Assembly: GCA_026413225.1 (NCBI GenBank)
Contig: JAPMTP010000093.1
Span: forward strand, 124,001 to 188,000
Direction: 5' to 3'
From: Otis tarda
Lineage: Eukaryota; Chordata; Aves; Otidiformes; Otididae
Length of the DNA: 64,000 nt
In this document: positions 27,424-41,400 of the stretch, piece after piece
Position numbering within the stretch: the first letter of the stretch is position 1
Layout: the number at the start of each line of letters is the position of its first letter
Notes under the pieces: generated by a model
The model's input: the letters and a program-made list of their open reading frames with translations, nothing else
Databases searched by the model: none
What the model was told of the DNA's origin: nothing
Made by a program: the position numbers and the translations under genes

Positions 27424-30400
27424 CCCCGAAAAAAAACCATAAAAATCACGAACGTCGGACGATTGCTCCCACACCAAAAGTTCTAGCCACTCAAGCTCTT
27501 GCTGCTCCTCAGCGGCCATTGGCAGCGCATCTACAGCATCAAAGACATTGGGTCTCCGGGCTTTCCCTGAGGAGCAGGGCTTCGACGTTTGCCAGCAGCT
27601 GCACGTGGGCGCCCCCTGAAAAAAAAACCCCGAAAAATCACGAACGTCGGACGATTGCTCCACCCCAAAAGTGCCAGCCACTCAAGCTCTTGCTGCTCCT
27701 CAGCGGCCATTGGCAGCGCATCTACAGCAGCACAGACACTGGGGCTCCGAACTTTCCCTGAGGAGCAGGGCTTCGACGTTTGTCACCAGCTGCACCTGGG
27801 CGCCCCCCGAAAAAAAACCCCAAAAAATCACAAACGTCGGACGACTGCTCCCACACCAAATGTGCCAGCCACTCAAGCTCTTGCTCCTCATCAGCGGCCA
27901 TTGGCAGCGCATCTACAGCAGCACAGACATTGCTGCTCCGGTCTTTCCCTGAGGAGCAGGGCTTCGACGTTTGCCACCAGCTGCACCTGGGCGCCCCACG
28001 AATAAAAAACCCCAAAAATCACGAACGTCGGACGATTGCTCCCACACCAAAAATGCCACTCACTCAAGCTCTTGCTGCTCCTAAGCGTCAGTTGGCAGCG
28101 CATCTACAGCAGCACAGACACTGGGGCTCCGGACTTTCCCTGAGGAGCAGGTCTTCGACGTTTGCCACCAAATTCACCTAGGAGTCCCCCGAAAAAAAAA
28201 ACCTGAAAAATCACGAACGTCGGACGATTGCTCCCACACCAAAAGTGCCAGCCACTCAAGCTCTTGCTGCTCCTCAGAGGCCATTGGCAGCGCACCTACA
28301 GCAGCACAGACATTGGGGATCCGGGCTTTCCCTGAAGAGTAGGGCTTCGACGTTTGCCACCAGGTGCACGAGTGCTCCACCCGAAAAAAACCCTCAAAAA
28401 TCACGAACGTCGGATGATTGCTCCCACACCAAAAGTGCCAGCCACTCAAGCTCTTGCTGCTCCTCAGCGGCCATTGGCAGCGCATCCACAGCACCAAAGA
28501 CATTGGGTCTCCGGGCTTTCCCTGAGGAGCAGGGCTTCGACGTTTGCCACCAGCTTCACCTAGGAGTCCCCCGAAAAAAAAAACCTGAAAAATCACGAAC
28601 GTCGGACGATTGCTCCCACCCCTAAAGTGCTAGCAACTCAAGCACTTGCTGCTCCTCAGTAGCCATTGGCAGCGCATCTACAGCAGCACAGACATTGGGG
28701 CTCCGGGCTTTCCCTGAGGAGTCGGGCTTCGACGTTTGCCACCAGCTGCACCTGGGCGCCCCCCGAAAAAAAACCCAAAAAATCACAAACTTCGGACGAT
28801 TGCTCCCACACCAAAAGTGCCAGCAAATCAAGCTCTTGGCCATTGGCAGCGCGACTGGCAGCGAATCTACAGCACCACAGAGATTGGGTCTCCAGGCTTT
28901 CCCTGAGGAGTAGGACTTCGACGTTTGCCACCAGCTGCACCTGGGCACCCCCTGAAAAAAAACCCCAAAAAATCACGAACGTCGGACGATTGATCCACAC
29001 CGAAAATGCCAGCCACTCAAGCTCTTGCTGCTCCTCAGCGGCCATTGGTAGCGCATCTACAGCACCACAGACATTGGGGCTCCGGGCTTTCCCTGAGGAG
29101 CAGGGCTTCGACGTTTGCCACCAGCTGCACGTGGGCGCCCCCCGTAAAAAGACCCCTTGAAAAATCACGAACGTCGGACGATTACTCCACACCGAAATTG
29201 CCAGCCACTCAAGCTCTTGCTGCTCCTCAGCGTCCATTGGTAGCGCATCTACAGGAAAAGAGACATTGGGTCTCGGGGCTTTCCCTGCGTAGCAGGGCTT
29301 CGACGTTTGCCACCAGCTGCACCTGGGCCCCCACCGAAAAAAATCCCCGAAAAATCAAGAACGTCGGACGATTACTCCACACCGAAAATGCCAGCCACTC
29401 AAGCTCTTGCTGCTCCTCAGCGGCCATTGGCAGCGCATCTACAGCACCAAAGACATTGGTTCTCCGGGCTTAGCCTGAGGAGTATGGCTTTGACATTTGC
29501 CACCAGCTGCACGTGGGCGCCCCCCGAAAATAAACCCTAAAAAATCACGAACGTCGGACGATTGCTCCCACACCAAAAGTGCCAGCCACTCAAGCTCTTG
29601 CTGCTCCTCAGCGGCCATTGGCAGCACATCTACAGCAGCACAGACACTGGAGCTCCGGGCTTTCCCTGAGGAGCAGGGCTTCGATCTTTACCACCAGCTG
29701 CACGTGTGCTCCCCCCAAAGAAAAACCCTGAAAAATCACGAACGTCGGACGATTGCTCCCACACCAAAAGTGCAAGCCACTCAAGCTCTTGCTGCTCCTC
29801 AGCGCCCATTGGCTGCGCATCCACAGCACCAAAGACATTGGGTCTCCGGGCTTTCCCTGAGGAGCAGGGCTTCGACGTTTGCCACCAGCTACACTTGGGC
29901 GCCCCCCGAAAAAAAACCCTGAAAAATCACAAACGTCGGACTATTGCTCCACACCAAAAGTGCCAGCCAATCAAGCTCTTGCTGTTCCTCAGCGGCCATT
30001 GGCAGTGCATCTACAGCACCAAAGACACTGGGTTCCGGGCTTTCTCTGAGGAGCAGGGCTTCGATGTTTGCCACCAGCTGCAGGTGGGCGCCCGCAAAAA
30101 AAACGCAAAAAATCACGAATGTCGGACGATTGCTCCCACACGAAAAGTGCCAGCCACTCAAGCTCTTGCTGCTCCTCACCGGCCATTGGCAGCGCACCTA
30201 CAGCAGCACAGACACTGGGGCTCCGGGCTTTCCCTGAATTGTAAGGATTCGACGTTTGCCACCAGCTGCACCTTGGCGCCCCCCGAAAAATAACCCCGAA
30301 AAATCACGAACATAGGACGATTGCTCCCACACCAAAAGTGCCAGCCACTCAAGCTCTTGCTGCTCCTCAGCAGCCACTGGCAGCGCATCTACAGCAGCAC

Positions 30401-30472
30401 AGACATTGGGGCTCTGGGCTTTCCCTGAGGAGTCAGGCTTCGACGTTTGCCACCTCCTGCACGTGGGCGGCC
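27424..30472 (-). repeat. 3.05 kb (16-monomer) duplicated unit, copy 1
   Basis: The offset to copy 2 is 3048-3049 bp throughout (for example 27700/30748, 28174/31223, 28354/31403). Shared rare variants include ACCAAAAGTTCTAGCCACTC near 27475 and 30525, GACATTGCTGCTCCGGTC near 27927 and 30976, and the deleted monomer near 28840 and 31890. Confidence 0.9.
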
Positions 30473-32765
30473 CCCGAAAAAAAAACCATAAAAATCACGA
30501 ACGTCGGACGATTGCTCCCACACCAAAAGTTCTAGCCACTCAAGCTCTTGCTGCTCCTCAGCGGCCATTGGCAGCGCATCTACAGCATCAAAGACATTGG
30601 GTCTCCGGGCTTTCCCTGAGGAGCAGGGCTTCGACGTTTGCCACCAGCTGCACGTGGGCGCCCCCTGAAAAAAAACCCCGAAAAATCACGAACGTCGGAC
30701 GATTGCTCCACCCCAAAAGTGCCAGCCACTCAAGCTCTTGCTGCTCCTCAGCGGCCATTGGCAGCGCATCTACAGCAGCACAGACACTGGGGCTCCGAAC
30801 TTTCCCTGAGGAGCAGGGCTTCGACGTTTGTCACCAGCTGCACCTGGGCGCCCCCCGAAAAAAAACCCCAAAAAATCACAAACGTCGGACGACTGCTCCC
30901 ACACCAAATGTGCCAGCCACTCAAGCTCTTGCTCCTCATCAGCGGCCATTGGCAGCGCATCTACAGCAGCACAGACATTGCTGCTCCGGTCTTTCCCTGA
31001 GGAGCAGGGCTTCGACGTTTGCCACCAGCTGCACCTGGGCGCCCCACGAATAAAAAAACCCCAAAAATCACGAACGTCGGACGATTGCTCCCACACCAAA
31101 AATGCCACTCACTCAAGCTCTTGCTGCTCCTAAGCGTCAGTTGGCAGCGCATCAACAGCAGCACAGACACTAGGGCTCCGGACTTTCCCTGAGGAGCAGG
31201 TCTTTGACGTTTGCCACCAAATTCACCTAGGAGTCCCCCGAAAAAAAAAACCTGAAAAATCACGAACGTCGGACGATTGCTCCCACACCAAAAGTGCCAG
31301 CCACTCAAGCTCTTGCTGCTCCTCAGAGGCCATTGGCAGCGCACCTACAGCAGCACAGACATTGGGGATCCGGGCTTTCCCTGAAGAGTAGGGCTTCGAC
31401 GTTTGCCACCAGGTGCACGAGTGCTCCACCCGAAAAAAACCCTCAAAAATCACGAACGTCGGATGATTGCTCCCACACCAAAAGTGCCAGCCACTCAAGC
31501 TCTTGCTGCTCCTCAGCGGCCATTGGCAGCGCATCCACAGCACCAAAGACATTGGGTCTCCGGGCTTTCCCTGAGGAGCAGGGCTTCGACGTTTGCCACC
31601 AGCTTCACCTAGGAGTCCCCCGAAAAAAAAAACCTGAAAAATCACGAACGTCGGACGATTGCTCCCACCCCTAAAGTGCTAGCAACTCAAGCACTTGCTG
31701 CTCCTCAGTAGCCATTGGCAGCGCATCTACAGCAGCACAGACATTGGGGCTCCGGGCTTTCCCTGAGGGGTCGGGCTTCGACGTTTGCCACCAGCTGCAC
31801 CTGGGCGCCCCCGAAAAAAAAAACCCAAAAAATCACAAACTTCGGACGATTGCTCCCACACCAAAAGTGCCAGCAAATCAAGCTCTTGGCCATTGGCAGC
31901 GCGACTGGCAGCGAATCTACAGCACCACAGAGATTGGGTCTCCAGGCTTTCCCTGAGGAGTAGGACTTCGACGTTTGCCACCAGCTGCACCTGGGCACCC
32001 CCCGAAAAAAAACCCCAAAAAATCACGAACGTCGGACGATTGATCCACACCGAAAATGCCAGCCACTCAAGCTCTTGCTGCTCCTCAGCGGCCATTGGTA
32101 GCGCATCTACAGCACCACAGACATTGGGGCTCCGGGCTTTCCCTGAGGAGCAGGGCTTCGACGTTTGCCACCAGCTGCACGTGGGCGCCCCCCGAAAAAA
32201 GACCCCTTGAAAAATCACGAACGTCGGACGATTACTCCACACCGAAATTGCCAGCCACTCAAGCTCTTGCTGCTCCTCAGCGTCCATTGGTAGCGCATCT
32301 ACAGGAAAAGAGACATTGGGTCTCGGGGCTTTCCCCTGCGTAGCAGAGCTTGCATTACCAGCTGCACCTGGGCCCCCACCGAAAAAAATCCCCGAAAAAT
32401 CAAGAACGTCGGACGATTACTCCACACCGAAAATGCCAGCCACTCAAGCTCTTGCTGCTCCTCAGCGGCCTAAAAAATCACGAACGTCGGACGATTGCTC
32501 CCACACCAAAAGTGCCAGCCACTAAGCTCTTGCTGCTCCTCAGCGGCCATTGGCAGCACATCTACAGCAGCACAGACACTGGAGCTCCGGGCTTTCCCTG
32601 AGGAGCAGGGCTTCGATCTTTACCACCAGCTCCGGGCTTAGCAAAAGTGCAAGCCACTCAAGTTCTTGCTGCTCCTCAGCGCCCATTGGCTGCGCATCCA
32701 CAGCACCAAGACATTGGGTCTCCGGGCTTTGACATTTGAAAATCACAAACCAGCAAAAGTGCACG
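30473..32765 (-). repeat. 3.05 kb duplicated unit, copy 2, damaged at right end
   Basis: Follows copy 1 directly. Near-identical to copy 1 up to about 32320, with mostly single-base indels in A-runs. Beyond that it is scrambled and shortened relative to copy 1 (29270-30472). Confidence 0.88.
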
Positions 32766-32770
32766 TGGGC
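32320..32770 (-). repeat. Scrambled satellite patch
   Basis: Several breaks of monomer order in 450 bp: CAGAGCTTGCATTACCAGC replaces the usual GGGCTTCGACGTTTGCCACC; CAGCGGCC jumps to TAAAAAATCACG (about 32468); CACCAGCTCCGGGCTTAGC jumps back to GCAAAAGTGC (about 32630-32645); and about 32727-32765 holds short fragments of several monomer positions joined together. Confidence 0.8.
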
Positions 32771-34577
32771 GCCCCCGAAAATAAACCCTAAAAAATCACG
32801 AACGTCGGACGATTGCTCCCACACCAAAAGTGCCAGCCACTCAAGCTCTTGCTGCTCCTCAGCGGCCATTGGCAGTGCATCTACAGCACCAAAGACAATG
32901 GTTCTCCGGGCTTTCCCTGAGGAGTCTGGCTTCGACGTTTGCCACCAGCTGCACGTGGGCGCCCCCCGAAAAAAACCCCGAGGAATCACAAACGTCCGAC
33001 GATTGCTCCCACACCAAAAGTGCCAGCCACTCAAGCTCTTGCTGCTCCTCACTGGCCATTGGCAGTGCACCTACAGCAGCACAGACATTGGGGCTCCGGG
33101 CTTTCCCTGAGGAGCAGGGCTTCGATGTTTACCATCCAGCTGCAAAACGGCGCCCCCTGAAAAAACACCCAGAAAAATGACGAACGTCAGACTATTGCTC
33201 CCACACCAAAAGTGCCAGCCACTCAAGCTCTTGCTGCTCCTCAGCGGCCATTGGCAGTGCACCTACCGCACCACAGACATTGGGGCTCTGGGCTTTCCCT
33301 GACGAACAGGGCTTCGACGTTTACCACCATCTGCACAAGGGCGCCCCCTGAAAAAAAACCTCAAAAAATCACGAATGTCGGAAGATTGCTGCCACACCAA
33401 AAGTGCCAGACACACAAGCTCTTGCTGCTCCTCAGCGGCCATTGGCAGTGCACCTACAGCAGCACAGACATTGGGGCTCCAGGCTTTCCATGACGAACAG
33501 GGCTTCGACGTTTACCACCAGCTGCACCTGGGTGTCCCCTAAAAATAACCCCGAAGAAACACGAACATCGGACGATTGCTCCCACACCAAAAGTTCCAGC
33601 CACTCAAGCTCTTGCTGCTCCTCAGCTGCCGTTGCCACTCCACGTACCGCACCAGAGACATCGAGGCTCCGGTCTTTCCCTGAGGAGCAGGGCTTCGAAG
33701 TTTACCACCAGCTGCACCTGGGCGCCCCCTGAAAAAAACCCAGAAAAATGACGAACATCGGACGATTGCTCCCACACCAAACGTGCCAGACACTCAAGCT
33801 CCTGCTGCTCCTCAGCGGCCATTGGCAGTCCACCTACAGCACCAGAGACATTGGGGCTCCGGGCTTTCCCTGACGAACAGGGCTTCCAAGTTTACCACCC
33901 GCTGCACTTGTTCGCTCCATGATAAAAAACCCCAAGAAATCACGAACGTCGGACGATTGCTCCCACACCAAAAGTGCCAGCCACTCAAGCTCTTGCTGCT
34001 CCTCAGCGGCCATTGGCAGCGCACCTACAGCAGCACAGACATTGGGGCTCCGGGCTTTCCCTGACGAACAGGGCTTCGACATTTACCACCAGCTGCAGCA
34101 GGGCGCCCCCTAAAAAAAAAACCCCGAAAAAAAACGAACGTCGGACGATTGCTCCCACACCAAAAGTGCCAGCCACTCAAGCTCTTGCTGCTCCTCAGCG
34201 GCCATTGGCAGCGCATCTACAGCAGCACAGACATTGGGGCTCCGGGGCTTTCCCTGAGGAGCAGGGCTTCGACGTTTGCCACCAGCTGCACCTGGGCGCC
34301 CCCCGAAAATAAACCCCGAAAAATTACGAACGTCGGACGATTGCTCCCACACCAAAAGTGCCAGCCACTCAAGCTCTTGCTGCTCCTCAGCGGCCATTGG
34401 CAGTGCATCTACTGCACCACAGACATTGGGGCTCCGGTCTTTCGCTGAGGAGCAGGGCTTCGATGTTTGCCACCAGCTGCACCTTTGCGCCCCCCCAAAA
34501 AAAACCCCGAAAAATCACGAACGTCGGACGATTGCTCCCACACCAAAAGTGCCAGACACTCAAGCTCTTGCTGCTCC

Positions 34578-37500
34578 TCAGCGGCCATTGGCAGCACACC
34601 TACAGCAGCACAGACATTGGGGCTCTGGGCATTCCCTGAGGAGCAGGGCTTCGACGTTTACCACCAGCTGCACGTGGGCGCCCCCTGAAAAAAAAACTCG
34701 AAAAATCACGGAGGTCGGACCATTGCTCCCACACCAAAAGTGCCAGCCACTCAAGCTGTTGCTGCTCCTCAGCGGCCATTGGCAGTTCACCTACAGCAGC
34801 ACAGACATTGGGGCTCCGGGCTTTCCCTGACGAACAGGGCTTCGACGTTTACCACCAGCTGCACGTGTTCGTCACCTGGAAAAAAAACTCGAAAAATCAC
34901 GAATGTCGGACCATTGCTCCCACACCAAAAGTGCCAGCCACTCAAGCTCTTGCTGCTCCTCAGCGGCCATTGGCAGCGCACCTACAGCAGCACAGACATT
35001 GGGGCTCCGGGCTTTCCCTGACGAACAGGGCTTCGACGTTTACCACCAGCTGCATCTTGGCGCCCACTGAAAAAAAGGCCAGAAAAATGACGAACGTCAG
35101 ACGATTGCTCCCGCACCAAAAGTGCCAGCCACTCAAGCTCTTGCTGCTCCTCAGCGGACATTGGCAGTCCACCTACAGCAGCACAGACATTGGGGCTCCG
35201 GGCTATCCTTGACAAACAGGGCTTCGACGTTTACCACCAGCTGCACCCGGGCGCTGACTGAAAAAAAAACCAGAAAAATGACGAACATCGGACGATTGCT
35301 CCCACACAAAAAGTGCCAGCCACTCAAGCTCTTGCTGCTCCTCAGCGGCAATTGGCAGTCCACCTACAGCAGCACAGACACTGGGGCTCCGGGCTTTCCC
35401 TGACAAACAGGGCTTCGACGTTTACCACCAGCTGCACCTGGGCGCCCACTGAAAAAAACACTGAAAAATCACGGACATCGGACGATTGCTCCCACACCAA
35501 AAGTGCCAGCCACTCAAGCTCTTGCTGCTCCTCAGCGGCCATTGGCAGCGCACCTACAGCAGCACAGACATTGGGGCTCCGGGCTTTCCCTGACGTACAG
35601 GGCTTCGACGTTTACCACCAGCTGCACCATGGCGTCCCCTTAAAAAAACCCCGAAGAAACACGAACGTCGGACAATTGCTCCCACACCAAAAGTGCCAGC
35701 CACTCAAGCTCCTGCTGCTCCTCAGCAGCCATTTGCAGCACACGTATCGCACCAGAGACATTGAGGCTCCGGTCTTTCCCTGACGAACAGGGCTTCGACG
35801 TTTACCACCAGCTGCACGACGGCTCCCCCTGAAAAAAAACCCAAAAAATCACGAACGTCGGACCATTGCTCCCACATCAAAAGTGCCAGCCACTCAAGCT
35901 CTTGCTGCTCCTCAGCAGACATTGGCAGCACACCTACAGCAGCACAGACACTGGGGCTCCGGGCTTTCCCTGATGAACAGGGCTTCGATGTTTACCACCA
36001 GCTGCACGTGGGCACCCCCTGAAAAAAACCCCGAAAAATCACGAACGTCGGACCATTGCTCCCACACCAAAAGTGCCAGCCACTCAAGCTCTTGCTGCTC
36101 CTCAGCGGCCATTGGCAGCGCACCTACAGCAGCACAGACATTGGGGCTCCGGGCTTTCCCTGACGAACAGGGCTCCGACGTGTACCACCAGCTGCACTTG
36201 ATTGCTCCATGAGAAAATAAGCCCAAGAAATCAAGAACGTCGGACCATTGCTCCCACACCAAAAGTGCCAGCCACTCAAGCTCTTGCTGCTCCTCAGCAG
36301 CCATTGGCAGCACATCTACAGCAGCACCGACATTGGGGCTCCAGGCTTTCCCTGACGAACAGGGCTTCGATGTTTACCATCCAGCTGCAAAAGGGCACCC
36401 CCTGAAAAAACACCCAGAAAAATGACGAACGTCAGACTATTGCTCCCACACCAAAAGTGCCAGACACTCAAGCTCTTGCTGCTCCTCAGCGGCCATTGGC
36501 AGTGCACCTACAGCAGCACAGACATTGGGGCTCCGGGCTTTCCCTGACGAACAGGGCTTCGACGTTTACCACCAGCTGCACATGGGCGCCCCCTGAAAAA
36601 AACTCGAAAAATCACGAACGTCGGACGATTGCTCCCACACCAAAAGGGCCAGCCACTCAAGCTCTTGCTGCTCCTCAGCGGCCATTGGCAGCGCACCTAC
36701 AGCAGCACAGACATTGGGGCTCCGGTCTTTCCCTGAGGAGCAGGGCTTCGATGTTTGCCACCAGGTGCAAGTGGGCGCCCCCTGAAAAAAAAACTCGAAA
36801 AATCACGAACGTCAGACCATTGCTCCCACACCAAAAGTGCCAGCCACTCAAGCTCTTGCTGCTCCTCAGCAGCCATTGGCAGTTCACCTACAGCAGCACA
36901 GACATTGGGGCTCCGGGCTTTCCCTGACGAACAGGGCTTCGACGTTTACCACCAGCTGCATCTTGGCGCCCACTGAAAAAAAGGCCAGAAAAATGACGAA
37001 CGTCAGACGATTGCTCCCGCACCAAAAGTGCCAGCCACTCAAGCTCTTGCTGCTCCTCAGCGGCCATTGGCAGTCCACCTACAGCAGCACAGACATTGGG
37101 GCTCCGGGCTTTCCCTGACGAACAGGGCTCCGACGTGTACCACCAGCTGCACTTGATTGCTCCATGAGAAAATAAGCCCAAGAAATCAAGAACGTCGGAC
37201 CATTGCTCCCACACCAAAAGTGCCAGCCACTCAAGCTCTTGCTGCTCCTCAGCGGCCATTGGCAGCGCACCTACAGCAGCACACACATTGTGGCTCCGGG
37301 CTTTCCCTGACAAACAGGGCTTCGACATTTACCACCAGCTGCACCATGGCGCCCCCTGAAAAATAAGCCAGAAAAATCACGAACGTCGGACCATTGCTCC
37401 CACATCAAATGTGCCAGCCACTCAAGCTCTTGCTGCTCCTCAGCGGCCATTGGCAGTGCACCTACAGCAGCACAGACATTGGGGCTCCAGGCTTTCCCTG

Positions 37501-38420
37501 ACGAACAGGGCTTCGACGTTTACCACCAGCTGCACATGGGCGCCCCCTGAAAAAAACCCCGAAAAATCACGAACGTCGGACGATTGCTCCCACACCAAAA
37601 GGGCCAGCCACTCAAGCTCTTGCTGCTCCTCAGCGGCCATTGGCAGCGCACCTACAGCAGCACAGACATTGGGGCTCCGGTCTTTCCCTGAGGAGCAGGG
37701 CTTCGATGTTTGCCACCAGGTGCAAGTGGGCGCCCCCTGAAAAAAAAACTCGAAAAATCACGGAGGTCGGACCATTGCTCCCACACCAAAAGTGCCAGCC
37801 ACTCAAGCTGTTTTTGCTCCTCAGCGGCCATTGGCAGTTCACCTACAGCAGCACAGACATTGGGGCTCCGGTCTTTCCCTGACGAACAGGGCTTCGACGT
37901 TTACCACCAGCTGCATCTTGGCGCCCACTGAAAAAAAGGCCAGAAAAATGACGAACGTCAGACGATTGCTCCCGCACCAAAAGTGCCAGCCACTCAAGCT
38001 CTTGCTGCTCCTCAGCGGCTATTGGCAGTCCACCTACAGCAGCACAGACATTGGGGCTCCGGGCTATCCTTGACAAACAGGGCTTCGACGTTTACCACCA
38101 GCTGCACCCGGGCGCTGACTAAAAAAAACCCAGAAAAATGACGAACATCGGACGATTGCTCCCACACAAAAAGTGCCAGCCACTCAAGCTCTTGCTGCTC
38201 CTCAGCGGCAATTGGCAGTCCACCTACAGCAGCACAGACATTGGGGCTCCGGGCTTTCCCTGACGAACAGGGCTTCGACATATACCACCAGCTGCATGTG
38301 GGCGCCCACTGAAAAAAACCCCGAAAATTCAGGAACGTCGGACGAGTGCTCCCACACCAAAAGTGCCAGCCACTCAAGCTCTTGCTGCTCCTCAGCGGCC
38401 ATTGGCAGTGAACGTACAGC
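34578..38420 (-). repeat. Region of multi-monomer duplications (955, 1906, 3052 bp offsets)
   Basis: AAAGGCCAGAAAAATGACG with CTCCCGCACC occurs near 35057, 36963 and 37919 (offsets 1906 and 956 bp). GAGAAAATAAGCCCAAGAAA occurs near 36208 and 37165 (about 955 bp). CACGGAGGTCGGACC occurs near 34707 and 37759 (3052 bp). Most offsets are 5 or 10 monomers; one is 16. Confidence 0.8.
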
Positions 38421-41400
38421 ATCACAGACATTGGGGCTCCAGGCTTTCCCTGACGAACAGGGCTTCGACGTTTACCACCAGCTGCACTTGATCGCTTATT
38501 GATAAAAACCCCAAAAAATCACGAACATCGGACGATTGCTCCCACACCAAAAGTGCCAGACACTCAAGCTCCTGCTGCTCCTCAGCAACCATTTGCACTC
38601 CACGTATCGCACCAGAGACATTGAGGCTCCGGTCTTTCCCTGACGAACAGGGCTTCGACGTTTACCACCAGCTGCACAACGGCGCCCCCTGAAAAAAAAC
38701 CCCAAAAAATCACGAACGTCGGACCATTGCTCCCACACCAAAAGTGCCAGCCACTCAAGCTCTTGCTGCTCCTCAGCGGCCATTGGCAGCACACCTACAG
38801 CAGCACAGACGTTGGGGCTCCGGGCTTTCCTTTAGGAGCAGGGCTTCGACGTTTACCACCAGCTGCACCTGGGCGCCCACCGAAAAAAAACCCAGAAAAA
38901 AGACGAACATCGGACGATTTCTCCGACACCAAAAGTGCCAGCCACTCAAGCTCTTGCTGCTCCTAATGCGGCCATTGGCAGTCCACCTTCAGAACCACAG
39001 ACATTGGGGCTCCGAGCTTTCCATGACGAACAGGGCTTCGACGTTTACCACCAGCTACACCAGGGCACCCACTAAAAAAAAAACCCGAAAAATCACGAAC
39101 GTCGAACCATTGCTCCCACACCAAAAGTGCCAGCCACTCAAGCTCTTGCTGCTCCTCAGCGGCCATTGGCAGTCCACCTACAGCAGCACAGACACTGGGG
39201 CTCCGGGCTTTCCCTGATGAACAGGGCTTCGACGTTTACCACCAGCTGCACATGGGTGCTCACTGAAAAAAAACCTCAGAAAATGACGAACGTCGGACGA
39301 TTGCTCCCACACCAAAAGGGCCAGCCACTCAAGCTCTTGCTGCTCCTCAGCAGCCGTTGGCACTCCACGTACCGCCAGTGCACCTACAGCAGCACAGACA
39401 TTGGGGCTCTGGGCTTTCCCTGACGAACAGGGCTTCGACGTTTACCACGAGCTGCACCAGGGCGCCCCCTGAAAAAAAAACCCGAAAAATCACGAACATC
39501 AGACTATTGCTCCCACACCAAAAGTGCCAGCCACTCAAGCTCTTGCTGTTCCTCAGCGGCCATTGCAAGTCCATCTACCGCACTAGAGACATTGGGGCTC
39601 CGGGCTTTCCCAGACGAACAGGGCTTCGACGTTTACCACGAGCTGCACCTGCGCGCCCACTGAAAAAAACCCCATGAAATCACGAACGTCGGACGATTGC
39701 TCCCACACCAAAAGTGCTAGCCACTCAAGCTCTTGCTGCTCCTCAGCGGCCATTGGCAGCGCACCTACAGCACCACAGACATTGGGGCTCCGGGCTTTCC
39801 CTGACAAACAAGGCTTCGACGTTTACCACCAGCTGCACCTGGGCGCCCACTGAAAAAAACACTGAAAAATCAAGGGCATCGGACGATTGCTCCCACACCA
39901 AAAGTGCCAGCCACTCAAGCTCTTGCTGCTCCTCAGCGGCCATTGGCAGCGCACCTACAGCACCACAGACATTGGGGCTCCGGGCTTTCCCTGACGTACA
40001 GGGCTTCGACGTTTACCACCAGCTGCACTTGATCGCTTATTGATAAAAACCCCAAAAAATCACGAACATCGGACAATTGCTCCCACACCAAAAGTGCCAG
40101 ACACTCAAACTCTTGCTGCTCCTCAGCGTCCATTGGCACTCCACGTACAGCACAGACATTGGGGCTCCAGGCTTTCCATGGCGAACAGGGCTTCGCCGTT
40201 TACCAGCAGCTGCACCTGGGCGTCCCCTTAAAATAACCCCGAAGAAACACGAACGTCGGACAATTGCTCCCACACCAAAAGTGCCAGCCACTCAAGCTCC
40301 TGCTGCTCCTCAGCGGCCATTGGCAGTGCACCTACAGCAGCACAGACATTAGGGCTCCAGGCTTTCCCTGACGAACAGGGCTTCGACGTTTACCACCAGC
40401 TGCACAACGGCGCCCCCTGAAAAAAACCCCGAAAAATCACGAACGTCGGACGATTGCTCCCACACCAAAAGTGCCAGCCACTCAAGCTCTTGCTGCTCCT
40501 CAGCGGCCATTGGCAGCGCACCTACAGCAGCACAGACACTGGGGCTCCGGTCTTTCCCTGAGGAACAGGGCTTCGACGTTTACCACCAGCTGCACGTGGG
40601 CGCCCCCTGAAAAAAAAAACCCCGAAAAATCACGAACGTCGGACGATTGCTCCCACACCAAAAGTGCCAGCCACTCAAGCTCTTGCTGCTCCTCAGCGGC
40701 CATTGGCACTGCACCTATTGCACCACAGACATTGGGGCTCCGGGCTTTCCCTGACGAACAGGGCTTCGACGTTTACCACCAGCTGCACCGGGGCACCCAT
40801 TGAAAAAAACCCCAAAAAATCACGAACGTCGGACGATTGCTCCCACACCAAAAGTGCCAGCCACTCAAGCTCTTGCTGCTCCTCAGCGGCCATTGGCAGT
40901 GAACATACATCAGCACACACACTGGGGCTCCGGGCTTTCCCTGACGAACAGGGCTTCGACATTTACCATCCAGCTGCACGTGTACGGCCCCTGAAAACAA
41001 ACTCCGAAAATTCACGAACGTCGGTCGATTGCACCCACACCAAAAGTGCCAGCCACTCAAGCTCTTGCTGCTCCTCAGCGGCCATTGGCAGTGCACCTAC
41101 AGCAGCACAGACATTGGGGCTCCGGGCTTTCCCTGACGAACAGGGCTTCGACATTTGCCACCAGCTACACGTGGGCGGCCACTGAAAAACACCCCGAAAA
41201 ATCATGAACGTCGGACGATTGCTCCCACACCAAAAGTGCCAGCCACTCAAGCTCTTGCTGTTCCTCAGTGGCCATTGGCAGCGCACCTACAGCAGCACAG
41301 ACATTGGGGCTCCGGGCTTTCTCTGACGAACAGGGCTTCGACGTTTACCACCAGCTGCACGTGGGTGCTCCCTGAAAAAAACACTCAAAACTCACGAACG

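Larger units (their letters stand above)
27096..33200 (-). repeat. Satellite block 2b: A-type monomers, minus orientation
   Basis: About 32 monomers, the reverse complement of block 1's A type (CCCTGAGGAGCAGGGCTTCG and TTTGCCACCAGCTGCAC on the + strand). Contains a duplicated segment of about 3.05 kb. One monomer at about 28800-28930 is internally deleted (CTCTTGGCCATTGGCAGCGC) and its exact copy is at about 31860-31980. Confidence 0.95.
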
